Source: an uncultured Gammaproteobacteria bacterium (GTDB lineage: Bacteria; Pseudomonadota; Gammaproteobacteria; Pseudomonadales; Azotimanducaceae_A). Taken from it: a stretch of 10,237 nucleotides of DNA. Numbering within the stretch: the stretch's first letter is position 1; every line of letters starts with the position of its first letter. The translations under genes and the position numbers were made by a program. Where the stretch lies: positions 1-10,237 of the forward strand of contig CAJWGQ010000097.1 of NCBI GenBank assembly GCA_913041025.1, read 5' to 3'. The notes under the pieces are model-generated. The model was not told where the DNA came from and did not search any database. It was given only the letters and a program-made list of their open reading frames with translations. Positions 1-6,154 of this stretch are shown here, one piece after another.

Positions 1-579
1 CTGCGAGAAATTCGGATCAATAGATGCCCATTTGTTGTTGGATTCGATGTGCTGACCTCCGAGAATATCGATCGATTAAAAATTGATATGAGAATTGTGG
101 AAGATAGGGCCAAAAAACTTCGCCAGCCTGGGGTCGGTCAGAAAATAGCCAGTGCTTTTGAACAGCCAGATCGAGACGCAAATACGGATGTGGATACCGC
201 TCTGTACGAAGGGTTTTTGCAGGATGAAGATAGATCTCGATGTTCATCTTTTCACCAAGCGCTAGAGAAAGGCGATTATCCGATGCTAGATTTTAAGGAT
301 AAACGTTTAACTGTTTTGCTGGAACGTTTGAAAATGAGAAGCTTTGCGGAATTTGCGAGCGACCAAGAAAAACAAGATTGGTCGGACTGGGTCAGACAGA
401 AGTTGCTAGCCGAGGGAGATCATCTAAACCTAAAGAAGTTCCGAGTTGAAATAGAAGAGCTCAGGAAACAAAGCATGTTGCCTGAGCAAAAGCATCGACT
501 TTTGGATGAATTATTGGATCACGCTCAAAAGTTGAGCGTGAAATATGAGTTAGGTGATTTAGATATTGTGCGAAATTAG
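1..579 (+). CDS. sbcB: Exodeoxyribonuclease I, C-terminal part (5' end outside window)
   Basis: This is the 3' end of the gene for exonuclease I, the 3'-to-5' single-stranded DNA exonuclease that acts in mismatch repair and recombination. The frame is open from base 1 to the TAG at 577-579, about 192 residues. The GTG at 49 is only an internal codon. By recall, the segment from INRCPF through the LTSENIDRLKID stretch, then the VDTALYEGF and FKDKRL stretches, to the helical tail (RHxLLDELLDHAQ-like) lines up along its whole length with the C-terminal helical domain of E. coli SbcB, which has LNVCP, DVDAQLYNGF-like, FVDKRIEKLL and KVALLKALWQYAEE at matching places. The DEDD catalytic exonuclease domain must lie upstream. 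The ending, a few residues beyond the helical tail, is normal. It is followed by an AT-rich gap with a weak hairpin. Confidence 0.9.
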   Translation: MREIRINRCPFVVGFDVLTSENIDRLKIDMRIVEDRAKKLRQPGVGQKIASAFEQPDRDANTDVDTALYEGFLQDEDRSRCSSFHQALEKGDYPMLDFKDKRLTVLLERLKMRSFAEFASDQEKQDWSDWVRQKLLAEGDHLNLKKFRVEIEELRKQSMLPEQKHRLLDELLDHAQKLSVKYELGDLDIVRN

Positions 580-583
580 CAAT

Positions 584-608
584 TTTCGATTTCTGTAAGT
601 TATCGAAA
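584..608 (+). terminator. Weak terminator-like hairpin after sbcB
   Basis: An inverted repeat TTTCGAT (584-590) / ATCGAAA (602-608) encloses an 11-base loop and can be extended past one mismatch by two A-T pairs. It lies five bases after the sbcB stop. It is AT-rich and is followed by only a short TTT, so termination would be weak or partial. The next gene starts 32 bases later with its own ribosome binding site. Confidence 0.3.
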
Positions 609-627
609 TTTATGAATTAACGAGTAA

Positions 628-635
628 AGAGGGGG
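628..635 (+). promoter_or_regulatory. Ribosome binding site that fixes the TTG start at 640
   Basis: AGAGGGGG lies 4-7 bases before a TTG codon at 640. The first in-frame ATG is 15 codons further on, inside the conserved first strand of the Nudix fold, so the purine-rich block supports the TTG start. Confidence 0.55.
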
Positions 636-639
636 TATT

Positions 640-1419
640 TTGCAGCCTTTGGTAAGGGGGAACATTCGTTTAGCGGCTACCGTCATGCTTCTTAAAGATG
701 CGGATGAAGGTCTAACGGTTTACATGGCAAAACGCCCTGGGAAAGGAGTTTTTCCAGATATTTATGTTTTCCCGGGCGGTAAAGTCGACGAGGCCGATTG
801 GGCTCCGGATATTTGTTATGGTCTGTCGGATGAGGAGGCCTCTTCGAATATGAATTTGGACTCTGGGGCGCTGCGCTATTGGGTCGCGGCGGCTCGAGAG
901 TGTTTTGAAGAGTGTGGGGTTTTATTGGTGAGAAGTAACGGCCGATTAATAAATACCCTAAGCGCCAAGGATAAAAAGCAGCATCAATTCTCTAGAGAAA
1001 AATTGCTGAATGATGAATGGAGTTTTCATTCTATTTGTGGAGCCGAAAACTGGTCTATTGATTGCGCCTCTCTAGCCTACTTTAGTCATTGGATTACTCC
1101 AGAGCTCGCACCTAAGCGCTTTGACACCAGATTTTTTATTGCCGCCATGCCTGAGGGCCAAACTGCTATTGCGCACGAGAAAGAAATAATGAACGCGCAG
1201 TGGGTTTCTCCAGCGGTGGCACTGGAAAATTTTCATGCTTCCAAATGGAAGATGATTGATCCCACAATAAGATCTCTAGAAACGCTAACACAATTTACAG
1301 ATGTAGCTGGAGCGCTAAGGGGTGTTAGAGCAGGAAATCATCTAATGCCCTGGACCGAGGCTCTTGGCGAACAGGGAATGCAACAATTCAATTCCAAGCC
1401 AATTTCTTTCAGAGAATAA
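640..1419 (+). CDS. Nudix hydrolase, NUDT19-like (possible CoA diphosphatase)
   Basis: The protein has 259 residues and a TTG start supported by an AGAGGGGG ribosome binding site. The N-terminal strand (RLAATVMLL, residues 10-18), YVFPGGKVD (42-50) and RECFEECGVLL (86-96) show a Nudix fold. The Nudix box is split: the GG at 46-47 is separated from the metal-binding RExxEE (86-91) by about 39 residues, not the usual 14. This insertion, and the later stretch WITPELAPKRFDTRFF, are hallmarks of the NUDT19/RP2p-like subfamily. Its characterised eukaryotic members hydrolyse CoA and acyl-CoA to acyl-phosphopantetheine and 3',5'-ADP. That activity is inferred here, not shown. No signal peptide or membrane segment is visible, so it is cytoplasmic. 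A second Nudix gene follows 40 bases downstream on the same strand, probably co-transcribed. A role in CoA turnover would suit the acyl-CoA genes further along. Confidence 0.8.
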   Translation: MQPLVRGNIRLAATVMLLKDADEGLTVYMAKRPGKGVFPDIYVFPGGKVDEADWAPDICYGLSDEEASSNMNLDSGALRYWVAAARECFEECGVLLVRSNGRLINTLSAKDKKQHQFSREKLLNDEWSFHSICGAENWSIDCASLAYFSHWITPELAPKRFDTRFFIAAMPEGQTAIAHEKEIMNAQWVSPAVALENFHASKWKMIDPTIRSLETLTQFTDVAGALRGVRAGNHLMPWTEALGEQGMQQFNSKPISFRE

Positions 1420-1459
1420 GGGTGCTTAGTCTGTCTACTTTTACGCGGAGTCTATAGAT

Positions 1460-2062
1460 ATGGAAGAGGAGAAAAATAAAGCCAATGCTGATTCATTGGT
1501 TTGGGAGAAGCTGAGTTCTCGCTATGAAGAGGCCGGACTTATGTTGTTTGAGAAGAGGATCGATTCGTTAAGAAATCCTAGAAATAATAAAATCTTCGAC
1601 CGCTTAGTTTTAGAGTCCGTAGACTGGGTGAACGTAGTGGCGTTGGATGATGAGCGAAGATCCGTGATGATAAGACAGTTCCGCTTTGGAGTTGGTTACG
1701 TCACCCTAGAGACTCCTGGAGGTATGGTTGATCCTGGAGAGGATTCTGAAATAGCTGCTAAAAGGGAGCTCAAGGAAGAGACAGGTTATAAAAGTGAACA
1801 CTGGACGTATCTTGGGTGTGTGGAGCCCAATCCGGCCTTTCACAATCATCTTTGCCATCATTGGCTGGCAGAGGATGCTTATCTGGATGACGAGCAGTCT
1901 CTGGGAGAAGGAGAAATGATAAATATCGAATTAATGGAGGAGGCTGAGATTAGGAGTTGTGTGGCATCAGGTGAGTTGAAACACGCGTTAGCTTTGTCAG
2001 CTTTATCTAGAGTTTTTCAGCTTTGGCCTTTACCTCATCGTCATCCCTATATGACTCGATAA
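1460..2062 (+). CDS. Nudix hydrolase, ADP-ribose pyrophosphatase-like
   Basis: The protein has 200 residues. The ATG at 1460 is preceded by CGGAG at 1446-1450. A canonical, uninterrupted Nudix box occupies residues 88-110: G88, E94, R102-E103-L104, E106-E107, G109, with Y110 at the final hydrophobic position. The stretch before it, IRQFRFGVGYVTLETPGG (71-88), is typical of the NudF/ADP-ribose pyrophosphatase group, in which QxRxG and LE-PGG form part of the dimeric substrate site. These enzymes cleave ADP-ribose and related nucleoside diphosphates linked to sugars, giving AMP and ribose 5-phosphate. The exact substrate cannot be read from sequence. It lies in tandem with the NUDT19-like gene but is not a duplicate, since its box is compact and its flanks differ. 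It appears soluble and cytoplasmic. A terminator-like hairpin follows about 40 bases after the stop. Confidence 0.8.
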   Translation: MEEEKNKANADSLVWEKLSSRYEEAGLMLFEKRIDSLRNPRNNKIFDRLVLESVDWVNVVALDDERRSVMIRQFRFGVGYVTLETPGGMVDPGEDSEIAAKRELKEETGYKSEHWTYLGCVEPNPAFHNHLCHHWLAEDAYLDDEQSLGEGEMINIELMEEAEIRSCVASGELKHALALSALSRVFQLWPLPHRHPYMTR

Positions 2063-2087
2063 TTGACCAGGATACTTTTAATTTACG

Positions 2088-2115
2088 GCCGATTTTAAAG
2101 TCTTCCAAGATCGGC
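2088..2115 (+). other. Hairpin overlapping the downstream terminator stem
   Basis: GCCGAT (2088-2093) can pair with ATCGGC (2110-2115) around a 16-base loop. Its 3' arm shares base 2110 with the 5' arm of the terminator-like stem (2105-2110), and that arm lies in this hairpin's loop, so the two structures would compete. No T-tract follows this hairpin. It may be chance. Confidence 0.25.
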
Positions 2116-2160
2116 GACATGGAACTGCATTCTTCCCACCCATATTCTTGGTTTTTTTTT
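2105..2160 (+). terminator. Terminator-like hairpin with T9 tract after the Nudix pair
   Basis: CCAAGA (2105-2110) pairs with TCTTGG (2146-2151) and is followed directly by nine T (2152-2160). Within the long loop an ATGG and a CCAT can add four more pairs. The large loop makes it an imperfect intrinsic terminator. The T9 tract and its position after the stop at 2062 and before a new gene support a transcript end here. Confidence 0.42.
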
Positions 2161-2324
2161 AAGCTGTTAGGTTTTGTTACTTGGGATTGAAAGAACTTTG
2201 CGTAGTTGATGTCTCTTTAAAAGTAAATAATCTCGAATTGGGTTTAGTTCTAGGATCTGTTCTATAAGATAATGAGCTCGGGGTACCGGGATTTGCTTTG
2301 GCTTTGAGGGAATAGGAATGCTGG
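2161..2324 (+). promoter_or_regulatory. Leader with weak promoter candidate before the SDR gene
   Basis: Nothing in this stretch looks coding. A weak sigma-70-like pair can be drawn: TTGGGT (2238-2243) with TATAAG (2263-2268), spacer 19, or the overlapping GATAAT (2268-2273) with a poorer upstream box. A ribosome binding site AGGAA (2314-2318) precedes the ATG at 2325 by six bases. The block at 2274-2291 contains adjacent SacI- and KpnI-like hexamers but does not match a vector polylinker. Confidence 0.3.
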
Positions 2325-3089
2325 ATGGGTAGGATTGAAAATAAGGTAGCGGTTATCACTGGAGGTGCGGGTGGTATAGGTAGTGAGGTTGCTCGACGTT
2401 TTGTTGATGAGGGAGCATTGGTGCTCTTGGTTGATTTGGATGAGGAAGCGTTGTCGCAGGTCTGTTCTGAGTTCCCTAGTAATCGAGTTAGCTACCTGGC
2501 GGCAGATGTTACGAACTGGGCTGATAATCAGGCGATGGTATCGCTCGCGTTGGAGCGATACGGTGGCTTGGACATTTTTTTAGCCAATGCCGGGATTGAG
2601 GGGGCGATTTCTTCCATTTTAGATTACGACGAGGAAGTATTTGATCGGTTGATGGCCGTTAATGTGAAAGGCCCCTTCTTAGGACTAAAGGCAGTTATAC
2701 CGGAAATGATTAAAAGCGACGGAGGTAGCGTGATAATTACCTCAAGTGTTGCGGGCGTGCGTGGTGGCCCTCGTTTGGCGCCATATGTGACTAGTAAACA
2801 TGCAGTCATTGGTCTCATGAAGTCCGCAGCCAAAGAATTTGCGACCCACAATATTAGGGTTAATACAGTGAACCCGAGTCCGGTAGGTACGCGGATGATT
2901 GAAAGTATTGAGAAGGGCCTAAGGCCAGAAGATCCTGACTCGGTAAGAGAGGCAATGCGAGCTAATATACCCTTGGGTCGATACGCTCAACCTGAGGACG
3001 TTGCTAATCTAATGCTATTTTTAGCTAGTGATGAAAGTAAATTTATCACAGGGTCAGTTCATATGGTCGATGGAGGATCAGTATCGTGA
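2325..3089 (+). CDS. Short-chain dehydrogenase/reductase (classical SDR)
   Basis: The protein has 254 residues, the standard length for a classical SDR. TGGAGGIG (residues 12-19) is the Rossmann glycine motif, and D37 at the end of the second strand favours NAD over NADP. NAG is at 88-90. The catalytic tetrad is complete: N113, S141, Y154 and K158 (YVTSK). The late VDGG (residues 249-252) near the C-terminus is typical of the family. The usual NPGPV motif reads NPSPVGTRM here. It is a cytosolic oxidoreductase acting on an alcohol or ketone, possibly a hydroxyacyl-CoA or a small cyclic alcohol. The family is too broad to name a substrate. The ATG at 2325 has AGGAA six bases before it. It appears to open a new transcription unit that continues into purC 49 bases downstream. 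Confidence 0.85.
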   Translation: MGRIENKVAVITGGAGGIGSEVARRFVDEGALVLLVDLDEEALSQVCSEFPSNRVSYLAADVTNWADNQAMVSLALERYGGLDIFLANAGIEGAISSILDYDEEVFDRLMAVNVKGPFLGLKAVIPEMIKSDGGSVIITSSVAGVRGGPRLAPYVTSKHAVIGLMKSAAKEFATHNIRVNTVNPSPVGTRMIESIEKGLRPEDPDSVREAMRANIPLGRYAQPEDVANLMLFLASDESKFITGSVHMVDGGSVS

Positions 3090-3138
3090 ACCTTTGCCGT
3101 TTAAATTTTTAAAATTGTTGGGGGGTGTTAGAAAATCG

Positions 3139-4059
3139 ATGAAGAGTGCGTTATTAGAAACAAAACTTTCTCTTCCAAATAGGAGATCTGGGAAAGTAAG
3201 AGATTTATATGATGTGGATTTGGGCTCAGAAAAGGCTCTGTTGATTGTTGCTACTGATCGGATTAGTGCTTTTGATGTGGTGATGCAGAATGGGTTTCCT
3301 GGGAAAGGTATCGTTCTCACTCAGATTTCAAAATTTTGGTTTGATTACTTTGGAGATCGCTTTTCGCACCATTTGATTAGTACAAATGTTGATGATGTAC
3401 CTGGATTGAATGCTGAGGAAAAAGATGCTTTGAATGGTCGAATCATGCTTTGTCGTAAGACTGAAGTGGTGCCGATCGAATGTATTGCTAGGGGCTACAT
3501 AACAGGAAGTGGTTGGAAAGATTATCAAGCTTCTGGCGAGGTTTGCGGTATTAAGTTGCCGACGGGCTTGAGAAATAGCGACAAGTTAGATGAGCCTTTG
3601 TTTACACCTTCGACTAAGGCGGATACTGGCCACGATGAAAACATCAGTTTTGAGGAAGGAACCAATTTAGTGGGCCTCGATCTAATGGAGTGGCTTAAGA
3701 AATCTACGCTCTCGCTTTATAAGGAGGCTAGAGACTACGCCTTGGACAGAGGAATCATACTGGCAGATACGAAGTTTGAATTTGGACAATTAGCGGATAG
3801 CGACGAGCCTTTATTGATTGACGAGATTTTTACTCCGGACAGTTCTCGTTTTTGGCCAGCTGCCGATTGGGAGCCTGGTAGGGAGCAAGCGAGTTTTGAT
3901 AAACAGATTGTCCGGAACTATTTAGAAACCGTAGTTGCCTCTGGAGATTGGGATAAAACTTCTCCGGGACCCAATTTGCCGGACGATGTGGTGGAGAAAG
4001 GTATCGCGAGGTACTTAGAAGCTTATGAATTGCTGACAGGCAGTTCGCTATCGATTTGA
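3139..4059 (+). CDS. purC: Phosphoribosylaminoimidazole-succinocarboxamide (SAICAR) synthase, long Ade1-like form
   Basis: The enzyme joins CAIR and aspartate using ATP in de novo purine synthesis. From the ATG at 3139 it has 306 residues, matching yeast Ade1 (about 306) and not the shorter E. coli PurC (237). Visible motifs are GKVRDLYDV (18-26), ATDRISAFD (38-46), the SAICAR synthetase signature VPIECIARGYITGS (111-124), FTPSTKADTGHDENIS (155-170), the second signature LADTKFEFG (208-216) and TPDSSRFW (232-239). The frame stays open upstream to 3028, but that part lies in the SDR gene and lacks family similarity. Starting at MKSALLET matches how family members begin. A G6 run at 3120-3125 is a somewhat distant ribosome binding site. 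The 49-base gap after the SDR is AT-rich (TTTAAATTTTTAAA near 3100-3113). Its stop overlaps the next gene's start. Confidence 0.95.
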   Translation: MKSALLETKLSLPNRRSGKVRDLYDVDLGSEKALLIVATDRISAFDVVMQNGFPGKGIVLTQISKFWFDYFGDRFSHHLISTNVDDVPGLNAEEKDALNGRIMLCRKTEVVPIECIARGYITGSGWKDYQASGEVCGIKLPTGLRNSDKLDEPLFTPSTKADTGHDENISFEEGTNLVGLDLMEWLKKSTLSLYKEARDYALDRGIILADTKFEFGQLADSDEPLLIDEIFTPDSSRFWPAADWEPGREQASFDKQIVRNYLETVVASGDWDKTSPGPNLPDDVVEKGIARYLEAYELLTGSSLSI

Positions 4060-4400
4060 TGGATTGGGCTGATTACAAGATATTATGTGACCGTCCTGAC
4101 TTCCAGTCTCAGTGGTTGATTGAACAAACACTTGAATTGGTGAAAGAAGTAGGTCCGGAAGAAATTTTTGAGGAATTAGCCTCTGTGCTTATGGCTGAGC
4201 CATTGCCACGACCAGAAGGTCACAAAGGTAGTCCAGATACCTTAATGTATAAGCTCGAGCTCTCGCGTGTGTCGCGCCAACAGATATGCGAGGTCGTTGT
4301 GGCGGCAAGAAAGCAAAATTTGACTAGTTCCGCGACCGCTCACAGGGGGCTTGCTGGGTTTGAAGAGGCTTGGACCGAATATTATGAATATAAGGGTTGA
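4059..4400 (+). CDS. Conserved-looking small protein of unknown function, coupled to purC
   Basis: I do not recognise this 113-residue protein. The ATG at 4059 shares its A with the purC stop (TGATG), a classic arrangement for translational coupling. A TTG one codon earlier is possible but less likely. The protein is acidic, soluble and mostly helical by appearance. It opens with MDWADYKILCDRP, has a charged middle rich in E and L (LELVKEVGPEEIFEELASV), then a PLPRPEGHKGSPDT loop, and ends with AHRGLAGFEEAWTEYYEYKG. There are no cysteine clusters, membrane segments or nucleotide-binding loops. The biotin carboxylase gene begins only six bases after its stop, so it is made with that enzyme. 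A role as an accessory factor for the carboxylase is a guess from position. Actinobacterial acyl-CoA carboxylases have small epsilon subunits, but no sequence similarity to them was noted. Confidence 0.75.
   Translation: MDWADYKILCDRPDFQSQWLIEQTLELVKEVGPEEIFEELASVLMAEPLPRPEGHKGSPDTLMYKLELSRVSRQQICEVVVAARKQNLTSSATAHRGLAGFEEAWTEYYEYKG
4392..4396 (+). promoter_or_regulatory. Ribosome binding site for the TTG start of the biotin carboxylase
   Basis: AAGGG lies ten bases before the TTG at 4407, inside the end of the preceding gene. The TTG gives KRVLIANRG right after the initiator, exactly where biotin carboxylases begin. No ATG is available nearby, so the rare start is credible and may limit translation. 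Confidence 0.5.
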
Positions 4401-4406
4401 TCCTCT

Positions 4407-5729
4407 TTGAAAAGAGTCTTAATTGCTAATCGGGGTGCAATTGCCCGAAGGCTAGTTCGAGCGATGAACGAGCTTGGCGTTGAAAGTCTGGTTATCTATT
4501 CAGACGCAGACGAAGGTTCAGCATATATTGACGAGGCAAGTTCAGCTGTCCGAATGAATGGTAATCGTCCTGATGAAACTTATCTAAACAAAGCAGCGAT
4601 TCTAGAAATAGCCAGAAAGCATGGTGTAGATGCCATTCATCCTGGTTATGGGTTTTTGTCTGAGAATGCGTCGTTTGCTCGCCAAGTGAAAAATAATGGT
4701 TTTCTTTTTATCGGGCCAGATCCTGATTTGATTGAACAAATGGGGGAGAAAGTAAAGGGTCGAGAGACTATGGCGGGACATGGATTTCCAGTATTTCCTG
4801 GTTCAGAGACCTTAGGAAGTCGGGAAGATCTTAACGAGTTGGCAAGCAAAATAGGGTTCCCATTGGTTGTAAAACCGAGTGGTGGTGGTGGCGGTATCGG
4901 TATGCAAGTGGTCGGTCGTGCGGAAGATTTAGCTGTCGCTGTGTCTCGAGCAAGTTCTATCGCAGAAAAAGCCTTTTCTGACCCAAGTTTATATCTTGAA
5001 AAGTGGATCAATAGACCCAGGCATATTGAGTTTCAGATAATTGGTGACGGAAAAGGAGGTTGTGTTCACGCTTTTGATCGAGAGTGCTCGGTTCAGCGCC
5101 GTCATCAAAAGCTAATCGAAGAAAGCCCATCACCTGGGTTCGATGAAACGATGTTGACTGAGCGAGCGACATTAGCGGCAGAGGTTTGTCGGAAAATTAA
5201 ATATGGCAGCTTGGGCACCTTAGAGACCTTGTTTCTGGAAAATAACGAGATGGGTTTTCTAGAAATGAATACTAGAATTCAAGTTGAGCACGGGGTTACA
5301 GAAGAAGTGACCGGCTTAGATTTGGTCAAGCTCCAGCTCAATCTGCTGACTGGAACCCGGTTGCCGGACCAGCAAGACATAGTCAGAAAGGGATTTGCTA
5401 TAGAGGCTAGATTGTATGCTGAAGACCCTGATTCAATGTTCCCATCGACTGGGAGACTAGAAACGTTTCGAGTGCCCGAGTTGTTTGGGGTGAGGATAGA
5501 GACTGGTTACAAGAGAGGGCAGATGATAACGCCTTACTACGATCCGCTACTAGCGAAGGTGATAGCCAAAGGTAACACTCGAGAGCAAGCAATAGGCCGG
5601 CTTTCCGTTGCGTTGCGTGCTTTTGATGTTTCTGGAGTTAAAACTAACGCTGCCCTTTTGCAAAAAGTACTAAATAGTGAAGAGTTTTTAAAAGGGAACA
5701 TAGATACAGGGCTGCTCGATCGTTTATGA
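4407..5729 (+). CDS. Biotin carboxylase subunit of an acyl-CoA carboxylase
   Basis: The protein has 440 residues and contains only the biotin carboxylase part (N-domain, ATP-grasp, C-domain), with no fused biotinyl domain. It carboxylates biotin on the carrier protein using ATP and bicarbonate. Catalytic and ligand residues aligned to E. coli AccC are present: K115, K156, H206, K235 (RRHQK), E273, E286, N288, R290, Q292-V293-E294 and R335. HPGYGFLSEN (78-87) is intact. Some near-invariant positions differ: NRGEIA reads NRGAIA (A11), the glycine-rich loop is GGGGGIGM with I164 where E. coli has Arg, and the HPVTE motif reads HGVTE (G296). The core looks competent but the enzyme is a divergent branch, probably a catabolic acyl-CoA carboxylase rather than the housekeeping AccC. 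The start is TTG. The matching carrier protein follows after 35 bases. Confidence 0.92.
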   Translation: MKRVLIANRGAIARRLVRAMNELGVESLVIYSDADEGSAYIDEASSAVRMNGNRPDETYLNKAAILEIARKHGVDAIHPGYGFLSENASFARQVKNNGFLFIGPDPDLIEQMGEKVKGRETMAGHGFPVFPGSETLGSREDLNELASKIGFPLVVKPSGGGGGIGMQVVGRAEDLAVAVSRASSIAEKAFSDPSLYLEKWINRPRHIEFQIIGDGKGGCVHAFDRECSVQRRHQKLIEESPSPGFDETMLTERATLAAEVCRKIKYGSLGTLETLFLENNEMGFLEMNTRIQVEHGVTEEVTGLDLVKLQLNLLTGTRLPDQQDIVRKGFAIEARLYAEDPDSMFPSTGRLETFRVPELFGVRIETGYKRGQMITPYYDPLLAKVIAKGNTREQAIGRLSVALRAFDVSGVKTNAALLQKVLNSEEFLKGNIDTGLLDRL

Positions 5730-5753
5730 TTTAGTTTGAAACGGTTAAACCCT

Positions 5754-5759
5754 AGGGAG
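5754..5759 (+). promoter_or_regulatory. Strong ribosome binding site for the biotin carrier
   Basis: AGGGAG is five bases before the ATG at 5765. It is noticeably better than the site before the TTG-initiated biotin carboxylase gene, which would allow the small carrier to be made at a higher rate from the same message. Confidence 0.55.
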
Positions 5760-5764
5760 TTGAT

Positions 5765-5986
5765 ATGGCGAAGCATGAGGTTGAGAGCGAGGTCACTGGC
5801 AACGTTTGGAAAATCCTTTTGGAAGTCGGTGCTGACGTCGCTGAGGGGGATGTGATTATGATCTTGGAATCGATGAAAATGGAAATTCCCGTTGAATCGC
5901 CAGCGGCAGGGAAGTTGGTTGAGTTAAAGGTATCTGCTGAAGATCAAGTGGAAGAAGATCAGGTCGTTGCAGTTGTCGAAGGTTAG
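5765..5986 (+). CDS. Stand-alone biotin carrier protein (biotinyl domain)
   Basis: This 73-residue protein is a single biotinyl/lipoyl-like barrel. ESMKMEIPVESP places the biotinylated lysine at K38. The preceding GADVAEGDVIMILE and the following AAGKLVELKVSAEDQV are the two symmetrical halves of the fold. M37-K38-M39 is the motif read by biotin protein ligase and argues for biotin rather than lipoate. It shuttles carboxybiotin between the biotin carboxylase encoded just upstream and the carboxyltransferase at 6971-8524. It lacks the Pro/Ala-rich N-terminal extension of housekeeping AccB, so it resembles the small free carriers of decarboxylases and some catabolic carboxylases. Confidence 0.92.
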   Translation: MAKHEVESEVTGNVWKILLEVGADVAEGDVIMILESMKMEIPVESPAAGKLVELKVSAEDQVEEDQVVAVVEG

Positions 5987-6087
5987 ACTGTTATTCAGAA
6001 TCTTCGTTAGGGCCTAAAAGTGCCTGTGATCTTTGAAGCCGAATGAAAGGGGTAACTTGCAGTTTTATTATTCTAAAAAAGTCTCTT

Positions 6088-6118
6088 TTGACAACTCGCA
6101 GAGTGTTATTCTTGTCGA
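6088..6118 (+). promoter_or_regulatory. Promoter/operator candidate before the crotonase gene
   Basis: A perfect -35-like TTGACA sits at 6088-6093. An extended -10-like TGTTATTCT lies at 6104-6112, but the spacing between the two boxes is only 13 bases, so they may not work together. The region carries a dyad TTGACAA (6088-6094) / TTGTCGA (6112-6118), seven pairs counting one G-T, with half-site centres about 24 bases apart. It could be an operator for a pathway regulator. The rest of the 168-base gap (5987-6154) shows no coding potential. It ends with the strong ribosome binding site AAAGGGGGAG (6143-6152). Confidence 0.35.
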
Positions 6119-6154
6119 CCATTTGTCTGAGTATATAGATTTAAAGGGGGAGCG

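Noticed and set aside
49..579. A complete 176-residue gene starting at the GTG at 49
   Set aside because: The frame is open to the window edge, and upstream residues (INRCPF) continue the exonuclease I alignment, so this is a partial sbcB.
2274..2291. Adjacent GAGCTC and GGTACC resembling a cloning-vector polylinker
   Set aside because: The bases between and after the hexamers do not match the pUC-type order and flanking sequence is ordinary; taken as chance.
2177..2359. Minus-strand 60-residue open frame in the gap before the SDR
   Set aside because: Low-complexity Ser/Thr/Pro-rich translation, runs into the SDR start, no ribosome binding site or family likeness.
3028..3138. Upstream extension of purC overlapping the SDR gene
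   Set aside because: The extra residues lie in the SDR coding region, match nothing in SAICAR synthases, and the ATG at 3139 fits the family start.
4646..5011. Minus-strand 121-residue open frame inside the biotin carboxylase gene
   Set aside because: Antisense to a well-supported gene, with proline/serine-rich translation typical of a shadow frame.
5735..5752. Short inverted repeats (GTTT/AAAC, GGTTAAACC) between biotin carboxylase and carrier genes
   Set aside because: Too short and AT-rich, no T-tract, and the two genes must be co-expressed, so a terminator is unlikely.
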